From an uncultured Bacteroidota bacterium (lineage in GTDB: Bacteria; Bacteroidota; Bacteroidia; Chitinophagales; Chitinophagaceae), in the NCBI GenBank assembly GCA_903944755.1, contig CAJATB010000206.1, forward strand, positions 1-11,702: a stretch of 11,702 nt of DNA. The letters are read 5' to 3'. Both the position numbers and the translations under genes were made by a program. Each line of letters begins with the position of its first letter. Within the stretch, counting starts at the first letter, position 1. The notes below the pieces were generated by a model. The model saw only the letters and a program-made list of their open reading frames with translations, was not told the origin of the DNA and ran no database searches. Below are positions 1 to 7,172 of this stretch, in pieces.

Positions 1-90
1 ATTCTTGCCTAATGATTGCTTTTATTTAAAATATATTCTCGCATTCTTGGTTGAATTAAATTAAATTGCTAAATATAAACAAGCTACCAA

Positions 91-873
91 ATGAAAAATA
101 TCACTATTTGTACTTTATCTATTTTCGCTTTCGTTTTAACCACAAGTGCTCAGTCGAAATTTAAAAGTCAACGAGATAGCTTAGAATTTGAAGCGGCAAA
201 AACAGAAATTTGGTCGCCAATGCCTAAGGTGGTCACGCCTGGTGCAACTGCTTCAGAAGCGCCTTCAGATGCAATTGTTTTGTACAATGGTAAAGACATG
301 AACGCATTTCAAAAACAAGGCGGTGGTGCTGCTGGCTGGAAAATTGATGCAGACGGTGCCATGACGGTAGTGAAGGGTTCTGGTGACATTCAAACAAAAG
401 AAAGTTTTGGAGATTGTCAACTACACCTTGAATTTAGAGAACCCGCTATTATAAAAGGCAGCAATCAAACAAGAGGCAATAGCGGTATTTGGTTTATGAA
501 TAATTATGAAGTGCAAATTTTAGACAATTACAATAACCCAACTTATGCAAATGGACAAGTGGGTAGTTACTATAAACAGCATAGTCCCTTAGTAGCTGCA
601 GGGCGGAAGCCTGGCGAATGGCAAACTTATGATATCATTTTTACCGCTCCTGTATTTAGCGGTAATGGCGATGTTGCTTCTCCTGGAAGAATCACTGCGT
701 TTTTAAATGGCGTTTTAGTACTAAACAATATTACTATTTATGGCCCAGTAGAATGGATAGGATTACCAAAGTACCGCGCACATGCAAGTAAAATGCCGCT
801 ACGTTTACAGGATCATGGTTTTGATGGTGGCGAGGCGGTAAGTTTCAAAAACATATGGATAAGGCCTTTATAA
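91..873 (+). CDS. Secreted DUF1080 protein (3-keto-disaccharide hydrolase-like)
   Basis: This 260-residue protein has a Sec signal peptide (about residues 1-20, hydrophobic core ICTLSIFAFVL, probable cleavage after TTSA). A single DUF1080 domain, a concanavalin/LamG-like beta sandwich, follows from about residue 60 to the end. Family hallmarks seen are LYNGKDM (64-70), GDIQTKESFGD (98-108), the RGNSGI segment (128-133), YEVQILDNY (139-147), PGEWQTYDIIF (174-184), LNGVLV (205-210), LRLQDHG (237-243) and the terminal FKNIWIRPL. DUF1080 members are exported proteins of Bacteroidota and Planctomycetota; some hydrolyse 3-keto-glycosides made by oxidative sugar catabolism. The substrate here is inferred, since no oxidoreductase or SusCD pair is adjacent. 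The ATG at 91 places the signal peptide correctly. The 3' end overlaps the convergent HAD gene by six bases. Family assignment is firm; exact activity is not. Confidence 0.9.
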   Translation: MKNITICTLSIFAFVLTTSAQSKFKSQRDSLEFEAAKTEIWSPMPKVVTPGATASEAPSDAIVLYNGKDMNAFQKQGGGAAGWKIDADGAMTVVKGSGDIQTKESFGDCQLHLEFREPAIIKGSNQTRGNSGIWFMNNYEVQILDNYNNPTYANGQVGSYYKQHSPLVAAGRKPGEWQTYDIIFTAPVFSGNGDVASPGRITAFLNGVLVLNNITIYGPVEWIGLPKYRAHASKMPLRLQDHGFDGGEAVSFKNIWIRPL

Positions 874-1209
874 TTCTTCTATTCTTTTGGCTTTATCATC
901 AATTACTAAATCAAAATTGGGTTTAGTGGGGCCACCATTAGGGCAATAACCTGTAATTAGGTCATTAAACCTACATCCCCATTTATTCAGCTGCTCTAAG
1001 GTAAGCGCTCTTAAATCGCGCTTAGAACTTTCCCCACGACCTGTCCAATACGTGATATGCCAGCCTTCGTCATACAACTTATTAATCTTGGCAATATTAT
1101 CAAAATTAGGCTCCGCTAATTCATACACCCTTTTTTCACTATAAAAACAAATAGTTTCATCAATATCAATGAGTGCCTTCTTTGATCCAAACCTTTTTGA
1201 TTCTATCAT
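868..1209 (-). CDS. Small capless HAD-superfamily phosphatase
   Basis: This 113-residue cytoplasmic protein is a minimal HAD fold. Motif I is DIDET (15-19), with D15 the expected nucleophile and D17 the acid/base. Motif II is the Thr of YWTGRG (T56 in 54-59). Motif IV is the acidic pair D104-D105 in LVIDDKA, and K96 is the likely motif III lysine. There is no room for a cap domain, so access to the active site is expected to be open or completed by oligomerisation. Similar short HAD proteins are often found in surface-polysaccharide and sugar-phosphate loci, but the substrate cannot be read from the sequence. The gene is convergent with the DUF1080 gene and divergent from the penicillin-acylase gene. 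A perfect TAAATTTG element lies 30 bases before its ATG. Family call is confident, substrate unknown. Confidence 0.82.
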   Translation of the reverse strand: MIESKRFGSKKALIDIDETICFYSEKRVYELAEPNFDNIAKINKLYDEGWHITYWTGRGESSKRDLRALTLEQLNKWGCRFNDLITGYCPNGGPTKPNFDLVIDDKAKRIEEL

Positions 1210-1239
1210 GTTATTATGTTGTTCGTGTATTAATTAGTG

Positions 1240-1247
1240 CAAATTTA
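1240..1247 (-). promoter_or_regulatory. Putative Bacteroidota -7 element for the HAD gene
   Basis: The minus strand reads TAAATTTG, a perfect match to the Bacteroidota -7 consensus TAnnTTTG, with 30 bases between its last base and the ATG at 1209. I see no convincing TTTG -33 element at the usual spacing, so this rests on the -7 box and its position only. The box overlaps the left arm of the dyad at 1242-1264. Confidence 0.4.
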
Positions 1248-1264
1248 TAGATAAACTATAAATT
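1242..1264. repeat. Perfect 9-bp inverted repeat in divergent promoter region
   Basis: Arms AATTTATAG (1242-1250) and CTATAAATT (1256-1264) are exact reverse complements around the 5-base spacer ATAAA. The dyad lies between the divergent HAD and penicillin-acylase genes and overlaps the -7 element of the HAD gene. The right arm also gives a partial -7 match (TAAATTAC) facing the acylase gene. It could be an operator or a symmetric promoter pair; in such AT-rich DNA chance is possible. Confidence 0.4.
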
Positions 1265-1304
1265 ACACCTTTCAATTTTACAATTCCCTTTAACTGTTTT
1301 TATT

Positions 1305-3383
1305 ATGAGATTATTACTTGTTTGTATTTGCTCGCTTTTTATTCAATTCGCTTATAGCCAATACACAAATCCTCCCCTTATTAGAACTGCTGAAATTAAT
1401 ATCGCAAGAGATAGTTATGGAGTACCCCACATTTTTGCGCCAACCGACCCTGAAGTAGCTTATGGCCTTGCTTGGGCACATGCCGAAGACGATTTTACCA
1501 CTATGCAAACTTTAATACTTACTGGTAAAGGTAAAATTGCTACTTATTTAGGCAAGAAAGGAGCACCCATCGATTTCGTTTTTGGACTATTAAATACAAA
1601 AGCTACGGTAGTAGCTCAAATGGACCAATTTGATCCAAAACTAATTCAACTCATCAAGGGCTACCTATTAGGGCTTGAGGCCTACGCAAAAGCGCATCCC
1701 GATAAAGTGCTTAACAAACATGTATTCCCAATTAGCATTGAAGATTATTTAGCTTCTACTGCCTTTTCGGTGGCAATTTTTTGCGGCGTTGATAAAGCTT
1801 TACCGAAAATATTAAACGGTACCATTCCTAAACTACAAGGCTTCACTGGAGAAGGTAGTAATGCCTTTGCCATTAGTGCCAACAAGTCGGCCTCGGGAGA
1901 AACCATGTTAGCCATTAATGCGCATCAACCTATTGAAGGACCAACGGCATTTTATGAAGCTCATTTACAAAGTGAAGAAGGTTGGAATATTTTAGGAGGT
2001 TTATTTCCCGGTGCCCCTTTAATTTTTCACGGAGCGACCCCTAATTTAGCTTGGGCACATACTGTTAATTTTCAAGACAAAATAGATGTATACCAACTTG
2101 AAACAAATAAAGCACATCCAAAACAATATAAAGTAGATGGCAATTGGTTGAAATTAGAAAAAAGAAGAATTAAAATAAATATTAAGGGCATTCCCATTCC
2201 AATTTATAAAACGGTGTATACTTCAATTTACGGTCCAACGGTAGTAACACCAGCTGGGGAATATTTTTCAATGCGCTTGCCGGCTTTAATGGACGTAGGT
2301 GCTTTGCAACAATGGTATGCAATGAACAAGTCAACTAATTTTACTGAATTTAAAACGGCATTGGAACAAAACCATTTACCGATGTTTAATATTATGTATG
2401 CTGATAAAAACGATACTATATTTTACATATCGAATGGCAAAATGCCTTATCGAAACGCCGATACAAGTTATCATTGGAATAGTACTGTACCCGGTAATAC
2501 AATGGCTACCTTATGGACAAAATTCAAGCCACTAAGCGCCTTACCACAACACTTAAATCCTAAAAGTGGTTATTTATTCAATGCCAATCATTCGCCATTC
2601 TTAGCCACGGACGAAAGTGAAAACTTAAATCCTAAAAACTTTGATGTAAATGATGGTTATGAAACTTATCATGATAACAGAAGCAGGCGTGCTAAGGACT
2701 TAATTGATTCCTTAAATAAAATTTCCTACGATGATTTAAAACGTATCAAGTTTGATCGTAGGCTGCCTAGTCCTATTTTATACCCATATGGCTTTAATGC
2801 TGATTCCTTATTTTTAGTGGACCAAAGTAAGCACCCGCAGTTGGCTTCTATTATTACTGAATTAAAACAATGGGACCACAATGCAATTGCAGAAAGTAAG
2901 GGTGCCTTAATTTATAATTTAGCCTACTATAATGTAGGGATAGTTATGGAAGGAAGAAAAAATGACAAACTTACTTTGGAAGAAGCGGTAAAAGTGTACC
3001 AAATTATATACGACTTCTTACAAAACAATTATGGTACCACTAATTTAACTTTAGGAGATGTTCAACGCTTAGTGCGTGGCGACGAAAATTGGGCACAGGG
3101 TGGCATGCCTGACGTTTTAGCAGCAGTGATGTCGGAGCCATATGGAAAAGACAAGAGAAAAATGAATAGTGGGGATGCGTATATAAGTTTTGTTAAATTT
3201 CCTAAAAATGGTGGCTTACCTTTTATTGAAACGGTAAATACTTTTGGGGCTAGTTATAATAAAGGAGACAAACATTATAACGACCAGCGAGCAATGTACC
3301 AAGCACAGCAAGTTAAAAAAATGACTTTAGATAAAACAGAGGTTTTAAAAAATGCTGAACGCGTTTACCATCCTGTACAATAG
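1305..3383 (+). CDS. Exported penicillin acylase-family Ntn hydrolase (possible acyl-homoserine-lactone acylase)
   Basis: The product is a 692-residue precursor with a Sec signal (1-18, cleavage near AYS/Q). It is expected to be autocleaved before S185 in the GEG/SNAFA motif, giving an alpha chain of about 165 residues and a beta chain of 508. Catalytic geometry is complete. S185 is the N-terminal nucleophile. H207 (NAHQP) is beta-23 and V254 is beta-70, both as in PvdQ. N428 in LFNANHSP, after NPKSGY, matches the oxyanion-hole Asn of penicillin G acylase. The N-terminal segment RDSYGVPHI and the AYGLAWAHAEDD motif (52-63) are typical of the alpha chain. Such enzymes cleave amide bonds of acyl-homoserine lactones, beta-lactams or other N-acyl compounds in the periplasm. 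The gene is monocistronic, with its own terminator at 3421-3454. Family is certain; the substrate is an inference. Confidence 0.93.
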   Translation: MRLLLVCICSLFIQFAYSQYTNPPLIRTAEINIARDSYGVPHIFAPTDPEVAYGLAWAHAEDDFTTMQTLILTGKGKIATYLGKKGAPIDFVFGLLNTKATVVAQMDQFDPKLIQLIKGYLLGLEAYAKAHPDKVLNKHVFPISIEDYLASTAFSVAIFCGVDKALPKILNGTIPKLQGFTGEGSNAFAISANKSASGETMLAINAHQPIEGPTAFYEAHLQSEEGWNILGGLFPGAPLIFHGATPNLAWAHTVNFQDKIDVYQLETNKAHPKQYKVDGNWLKLEKRRIKINIKGIPIPIYKTVYTSIYGPTVVTPAGEYFSMRLPALMDVGALQQWYAMNKSTNFTEFKTALEQNHLPMFNIMYADKNDTIFYISNGKMPYRNADTSYHWNSTVPGNTMATLWTKFKPLSALPQHLNPKSGYLFNANHSPFLATDESENLNPKNFDVNDGYETYHDNRSRRAKDLIDSLNKISYDDLKRIKFDRRLPSPILYPYGFNADSLFLVDQSKHPQLASIITELKQWDHNAIAESKGALIYNLAYYNVGIVMEGRKNDKLTLEEAVKVYQIIYDFLQNNYGTTNLTLGDVQRLVRGDENWAQGGMPDVLAAVMSEPYGKDKRKMNSGDAYISFVKFPKNGGLPFIETVNTFGASYNKGDKHYNDQRAMYQAQQVKKMTLDKTEVLKNAERVYHPVQ

Positions 3384-3399
3384 GATTTAAATAACAAAC

Positions 3400-3415
3400 A
3401 AAGCAAACTTGCTTT
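3400..3415 (-). terminator. Weak hairpin, possible terminator of the minus-strand tviB transcript
   Basis: AAAGCAA (3400-3406) and TTGCTTT (3409-3415) are reverse complements, folding as about 6 bp with a 4-base loop. On the minus strand it is followed by the T-rich run GTTTGTTATTT. It lies just past the stop of the dehydrogenase gene, so it could end that transcript, but the stem is short and AT-rich. Confidence 0.35.
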
Positions 3416-3420
3416 CCGTT

Positions 3421-3454
3421 AAAATAGTTACAGCCTTGCTGTAACTATTTTTTT
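3421..3454 (+). terminator. Rho-independent terminator of the acylase gene
   Basis: AAAATAGTTACAG (3421-3433) pairs perfectly over 13 bp with CTGTAACTATTTT (3439-3451) around the loop CCTTG, and the T run reaches 3454. It begins 38 bases after the acylase stop codon. The hairpin also encodes the last codons (Thr-Ala-Arg-Leu) and the TAA stop (3428-3430) of the opposing dehydrogenase gene, so the two genes share it. Termination is expected mainly for plus-strand transcription, because only that side has the long T run. Confidence 0.78.
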
Positions 3455-4702
3455 GTCTAAAAACGCTTTGGTGTCATATATAATACTGTTGTCGGATAAT
3501 TTTAACGATGCATAATTTAATGACTTGAAAAAATCATGCGCAACCGTTAATACTATAGCGTCATACTTCTCTAAATTAGTAACTAGTTTTATTTGATACT
3601 TTGCAAAAACAGCTTCGGCATTTGCAAAAGGGTCAAATGCATCAACCTGCAATCCTTTTTCCGTAAGCTGTTGGTAAATATCAAATACTTTTGAATTTCT
3701 TATATCAGGGCAGTGCTCTTTAAAAGTAACACCCAATAGTAAAACACTTGCACCCTTTATCTCAATGTTATTTTTAGTTAACAATTGAATTATTTTATCG
3801 GTGACAAAATTGCTCATTTTATCATTTACATTTCTTCCCGATAAAATTACTTGCGGATTATAGCCCAAGCTTATTGCCTTATGCGCTAAATAATAGGGAT
3901 CCACTCCAATACAATGTCCTCCCACTAAACCAGGCTTGAAGGGTAAAAAATTCCATTTTGTGGATGCCGCTTCCAATACTTCATGAGTATCAATGCCCAT
4001 CTTGTCAAAAATTAAAGCCAATTCATTAACGAAAGAAATATTTATATCCCTTTGTGCATTTTCAATGGACTTGGCCGCTTCAGCCACTTTTATACTTGAA
4101 GCTTTAAAAGTGCCAGCGGTAATTATACTTGCATATAAATTATCTACTAGCGTTGCTACTTCAGGCGTTGAACCCGATGTTACTTTTTTAATTTTAGTAA
4201 GTGTATTTATTTTGTCGCCAGGGTTTATGCGCTCGGGAGAATAGCCACAATAAAAATCTTTATTAAATTTTAAGCCGCTTGCTTTTTCTAATAGGGGGGC
4301 ACAGTCTTCTTCTGTGCATCCAGGATAAACGGTGCTTTCATAAATCACCATATCCCCTTGTTTCAGTAGGCTTCCAACCATTTCACTTGCGCTTAATAAA
4401 AAGCTTAAGTCTGGGAGTTTATGCGCATCAACTGGTGTTGGAACCGTAATTATGTAAATGCCACAATGACTAATGTCATTTTTATTAGTACTGAATGATA
4501 GCGTATTGTTTGTTAATACTTCGGCTGAACTACATTGTAAGGTGTGGTCGATACCTTTTATTAAATCCCCTACACGTTGTTCGTTAATATCAAATCCAAT
4601 AACCTGGTATTTTGTTGCCAAAGCTACCGCCAATGGCAAGCCAACATAACCTAAGCCTATTACAGCAATGGGTAAATTTGAATTGGGTACTTTATTGAAC
4701 AT
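3428..4702 (-). CDS. tviB: UDP-N-acetyl-D-glucosamine/galactosamine 6-dehydrogenase (TviB/WbpO type)
   Basis: This 424-residue cytoplasmic enzyme oxidises C6 of a UDP-N-acetylhexosamine to the uronic acid with two NAD+, giving a precursor for capsule, O-antigen or exopolysaccharide. An N-terminal Rossmann domain carries IGLGYVGLPLA (15-25). The family segments ITVPTPVD (85-92), YESTVYPGCTEE (121-132) and YSPERINPGDK (154-164) follow. The central helix holds the catalytic-site K211 and N215 (KSIENAQRD). The nucleophile is C264 in GGHCIGVDPYYL. The C-terminal UDP-binding domain contains GVTFKEHCPDIRN (about 324-336). Length and motifs closely resemble Salmonella Vi-antigen TviB as I remember it; UDP-GlcNAc and UDP-GalNAc cannot be told apart by eye. 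The gene follows the DUF1684 gene by 23 bases, probably in one transcript. No glycosyltransferase or epimerase is adjacent, so it appears detached from a polysaccharide locus. Its stop lies inside a terminator hairpin. Confidence 0.93.
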   Translation of the reverse strand: MFNKVPNSNLPIAVIGLGYVGLPLAVALATKYQVIGFDINEQRVGDLIKGIDHTLQCSSAEVLTNNTLSFSTNKNDISHCGIYIITVPTPVDAHKLPDLSFLLSASEMVGSLLKQGDMVIYESTVYPGCTEEDCAPLLEKASGLKFNKDFYCGYSPERINPGDKINTLTKIKKVTSGSTPEVATLVDNLYASIITAGTFKASSIKVAEAAKSIENAQRDINISFVNELALIFDKMGIDTHEVLEAASTKWNFLPFKPGLVGGHCIGVDPYYLAHKAISLGYNPQVILSGRNVNDKMSNFVTDKIIQLLTKNNIEIKGASVLLLGVTFKEHCPDIRNSKVFDIYQQLTEKGLQVDAFDPFANAEAVFAKYQIKLVTNLEKYDAIVLTVAHDFFKSLNYASLKLSDNSIIYDTKAFLDKKIVTARL

Positions 4703-4725
4703 CTTGGGCCAAAGTTAAGGACCGA

Positions 4726-5631
4726 TTAGTGATGTCCGTAATTTTTTTCTCCGGCAGTAATTGCAATGGGCAAACGATTTTGAACTGGAGGAAGCGGACA
4801 GGTTGCAAATTCAGTAAATGCACAAGGAGGATTATAAGCTATATTAAAATCAATAACAGTATTCCCTTCACTATCAGGCTTTACAATATCAATAAAGCGC
4901 CCTGCGCCGTAAGTTGTTTTACCTGCTGTTTCATCTGCAAAAGTGATAAAAAGTGTTGCCCCTCCCTCGTCAATTACATCCAATGAAAATGCTTGTCCCT
5001 GAAGCGTAAATTCTAATTTCCCGGCATTTTTAGAAGGGGTGGTTTGGCCTAGTACATTGGTAATCATAAGAAAATTTTGGGTGGGAGGTATTAGTTTTGC
5101 TTTTACACGCCAGTTGGAATCAATGGCAAAACGTTCAATCCCTTTAAATAGTAATAGGTTTGAAGACTTTAGGTTTCGGAAGCGTACGCCCACTTTTTCT
5201 TCTCTTTTAATAATAGTCCATGAAAAGTGGCGCCATTCCATAATAGGACTGTTCCCATTTTTTTTAAAAACTAAGGCCTTTTCGCCTGCAGCAATTAGTT
5301 GCTTGTTTATGGTAACCGGATATTTATTACCACTAGCCCACACTACACTATCCCCTTCAAATATAAAATCACCTAAATAGTCTGGAAAATACACATCAGC
5401 TGGTTCAGGATTAATGTACCTACAATCATTTTCTTGCGCTTGTCCAAAAGTATTTTTCCCTTTTTGTAGCCAATACAAGCCTTCCAAATTCAACCAGCCA
5501 TCTGGCTTTTTCAAGTATTCAATACGCATTTCATGCCAGCTATTTATTGATTTGGTGTAAGTGTCAGTAGATTGCGTCATGCCAAAAATATAAATAGAAC
5601 AGCCTATAATAAGTAAATACACATTTTTCAT
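4726..5631 (-). CDS. Exported DUF1684 domain protein
   Basis: This 301-residue protein begins with a hydrophobic export signal (about 1-20). C11 falls in a loose lipobox-like context (LLIIGC), but so early in the chain that an ordinary Sec signal is more likely. The rest is one DUF1684 domain. It opens with GWLNLEGLYWLQKGKNTFG (45-63). It closes with the family signature TTYGAGRFIDI (239-249), IDFNIAYNPPCAF (260-272), CPLPPVQNRL (278-287) and ITAGEK (291-296). The two cysteines in PPCAF and ATCPLPP (C270, C278) are conserved in the family and could pair or bind a ligand. DUF1684 has no firmly assigned biochemical role that I know of. The gene is first in a probable two-gene minus-strand unit with the UDP-sugar dehydrogenase and has a good -7 element 30 bases upstream. 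Family call strong, function unknown. Confidence 0.88.
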   Translation of the reverse strand: MKNVYLLIIGCSIYIFGMTQSTDTYTKSINSWHEMRIEYLKKPDGWLNLEGLYWLQKGKNTFGQAQENDCRYINPEPADVYFPDYLGDFIFEGDSVVWASGNKYPVTINKQLIAAGEKALVFKKNGNSPIMEWRHFSWTIIKREEKVGVRFRNLKSSNLLLFKGIERFAIDSNWRVKAKLIPPTQNFLMITNVLGQTTPSKNAGKLEFTLQGQAFSLDVIDEGGATLFITFADETAGKTTYGAGRFIDIVKPDSEGNTVIDFNIAYNPPCAFTEFATCPLPPVQNRLPIAITAGEKNYGHH

Positions 5632-5661
5632 AAAGTAAGAATTAGTAATTCAATTTGAATA

Positions 5662-5669
5662 CAAATATA
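5662..5669 (-). promoter_or_regulatory. Putative Bacteroidota -7 element for the DUF1684-tviB unit
   Basis: The minus strand reads TATATTTG, a perfect TAnnTTTG, with 30 bases between it and the ATG at 5631. That is the same spacing as the -7 box of the HAD gene. No clear TTTG -33 element sits at 19-21 bases upstream. The box overlaps a small dyad, ATTTG-AATA-CAAAT (5653-5666). Confidence 0.42.
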
Positions 5670-5677
5670 AAACTTTT

Positions 5678-5698
5678 TGTCTATAATTTTAGTAGACA
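5678..5698. repeat. Operator-like dyad TGTCTA-N9-TAGACA
   Basis: TGTCTA (5678-5683) and TAGACA (5693-5698) are exact reverse complements with nine bases between them. The dyad lies upstream of the -7 element of the DUF1684 gene and in the same divergent region as the S41 operon start. The geometry fits a dimeric regulator site, but only 6 bp per arm are conserved. Confidence 0.3.
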
Positions 5699-5708
5699 TT
5701 TAAAACTA

Positions 5709-5723
5709 TTAAGTAGTACTTAA
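5709..5723. repeat. Perfect 15-base palindrome TTAAGTA-G-TACTTAA
   Basis: Seven-base arms (5709-5715 and 5717-5723) are exact reverse complements around a single G. It lies 29 bases upstream of the S41 lipoprotein ATG, a position suited to control of the three-gene operon. With the dyad at 5678-5698 it makes two separate palindromes in one 121-base divergent region. No factor can be named. Confidence 0.38.
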
Positions 5724-5752
5724 AGATAAAAAGTAATTGTTTACTTTTATAT

Positions 5753-7165
5753 ATGATTAATAACTATTCAAAAAGTCGTTTACTCACCCTTTTATTACTG
5801 ATTACCTTATTTTTTTCCGCCTGCAGCAAAGAGATAGTTTTTGCTGATAGTAGTTTAATAGGCGCTACTGCAAGTAACGAGGAAGTCAATACCTGGATAT
5901 ATAAAACCATGAGTGAATATTATTTATGGTCCGACAGCATGCCCTCCAAGGATGTAACCAATTTGAGCCTTGCACCAATGGACTATTTTTATACAGTTTT
6001 ATATAAATATAAAAATGTGGACCGATTTTCATGGATTGATGCAAATTCGGTAAATTTAATAAACAAGTTGAATGGCATAAACACAATGCTTGGTATAAAA
6101 GTAAATATGTTTACAAATACTGCTATTGCCGATAGAAATGTTTTTGTTATTGCATGTGTTTTTAAAGATAGCCCTGCAGATACTGCAGGCTTAAAAAGAG
6201 GTGACATTATCATGAGTGTGAATGGCTCAGCAATCACAAGTACTAATTATGCAACAATTCTTAATGACCAAGAATTAATATTAGGAATGGGGAAACTTAA
6301 CGGAAGTACTTTTGAACCTTTACCTGTTAGCCTGAATAAAAAAATTACTAAGCGAACTGTACAGGTTAAACCAATTTTAAATGAAACCATATTGGATTAT
6401 GGTAGTAAAAAAATAGGCTATTTTGCTTACCTACAATTTTTAAAAGATTTTGATAATGAACTAAGAGCGGTGTTTAGTCGTTTTAAAATTGCTGGAATTA
6501 ACGAACTAGTTATTGACTTAAGATATAATGGTGGTGGGTATGTAAGTTCTTCAGATTTGTTGACAAACTTAATCGTCAATCCATCAAATGTTGGAAAAAT
6601 TATGAATAAGAAAGTTTTTAATAAAACAATTCCTGCTGATTACAAAACAGATTCTGTTACATTATTTGAAGGTCAGGCAGATAATATTGGGAATAAGCTT
6701 GAAAGAGTTTTTGTTTTAACATCAAATAATACTGCTTCAGCAAGTGAACTAATTATTAACAACCTTAAGCCATACATGGAAGTAATCTTGATTGGAGAAA
6801 ATACTTATGGTAAAAATGTAGGTTCAAATACTTTAATAGATAGCAAAAAAAGATACCCATATGGACTTCAGCCCATTACTTTTAAAATTCTAAACTCGGC
6901 AGGACAATCGGATTATGGGACTGTGGAAGGCTTTACTCCTCAATATGTGGTAATGGATACAACATTGCCCTATTATCAATTTGGAGACCCTAATGAGACC
7001 TATCTAAAAAAAGCACTTACTATTGTTGGAGTTGATTTAACAAATAGAATATCTAGCCTTGTTGGAGTAAAAAAAGTTGGATTTAGTAGGCTTCAAAAAA
7101 TGACTATTTCTGATAATCAAGAGTTAGACAGAATTGATATGTGGGCTGACCCAATAAAAAATTAA
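5753..7165 (+). CDS. S41-family (C-terminal processing) peptidase lipoprotein
   Basis: The product is a 470-residue lipoprotein. A hydrophobic signal ends in the lipobox FFSAC, so C24 should be the acylated first residue of the mature protein. An S41 N-terminal helical region (about 43-110, including WIYKTMSEYYLWSDSMP) follows. A PDZ domain (about 112-205) contains DSPADTAGLKRGDIIMSVNG (139-158). The S41 core (about 218-400) carries VIDLRYNGGGYV (253-264). The catalytic serine is S329 in TASASE and the lysine is K354 in YGKNVGS, the 25-residue separation of CtpB/Prc. The Gln that follows the lysine by four residues in CtpB is replaced by S358. The enzyme should trim proteins at the envelope. 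It is the first gene of a tight operon with the asparaginase-domain and GDPD genes. It looks AT-richer than the flanking acylase gene (sampled lines about 25-32% against 40% GC). Confidence 0.92.
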   Translation: MINNYSKSRLLTLLLLITLFFSACSKEIVFADSSLIGATASNEEVNTWIYKTMSEYYLWSDSMPSKDVTNLSLAPMDYFYTVLYKYKNVDRFSWIDANSVNLINKLNGINTMLGIKVNMFTNTAIADRNVFVIACVFKDSPADTAGLKRGDIIMSVNGSAITSTNYATILNDQELILGMGKLNGSTFEPLPVSLNKKITKRTVQVKPILNETILDYGSKKIGYFAYLQFLKDFDNELRAVFSRFKIAGINELVIDLRYNGGGYVSSSDLLTNLIVNPSNVGKIMNKKVFNKTIPADYKTDSVTLFEGQADNIGNKLERVFVLTSNNTASASELIINNLKPYMEVILIGENTYGKNVGSNTLIDSKKRYPYGLQPITFKILNSAGQSDYGTVEGFTPQYVVMDTTLPYYQFGDPNETYLKKALTIVGVDLTNRISSLVGVKKVGFSRLQKMTISDNQELDRIDMWADPIKN

Positions 7166-7172
7166 AATATAT

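Noticed and set aside
1..90. A gene or structured RNA in the first 90 bases
   Set aside because: The stretch is AT-rich leader sequence with no convincing frame, hairpin or exact promoter element; only short ATTAAATTAAATT repetition is visible.
5742..5749. TACTTTTA just before the S41 ATG as a -7 element
   Set aside because: It matches seven of eight consensus bases but lies three bases from the ATG, which would require a leaderless transcript, and it has no -33 partner. The similar TAAATTTA before the sigma gene (9835-9842) has the same problem.
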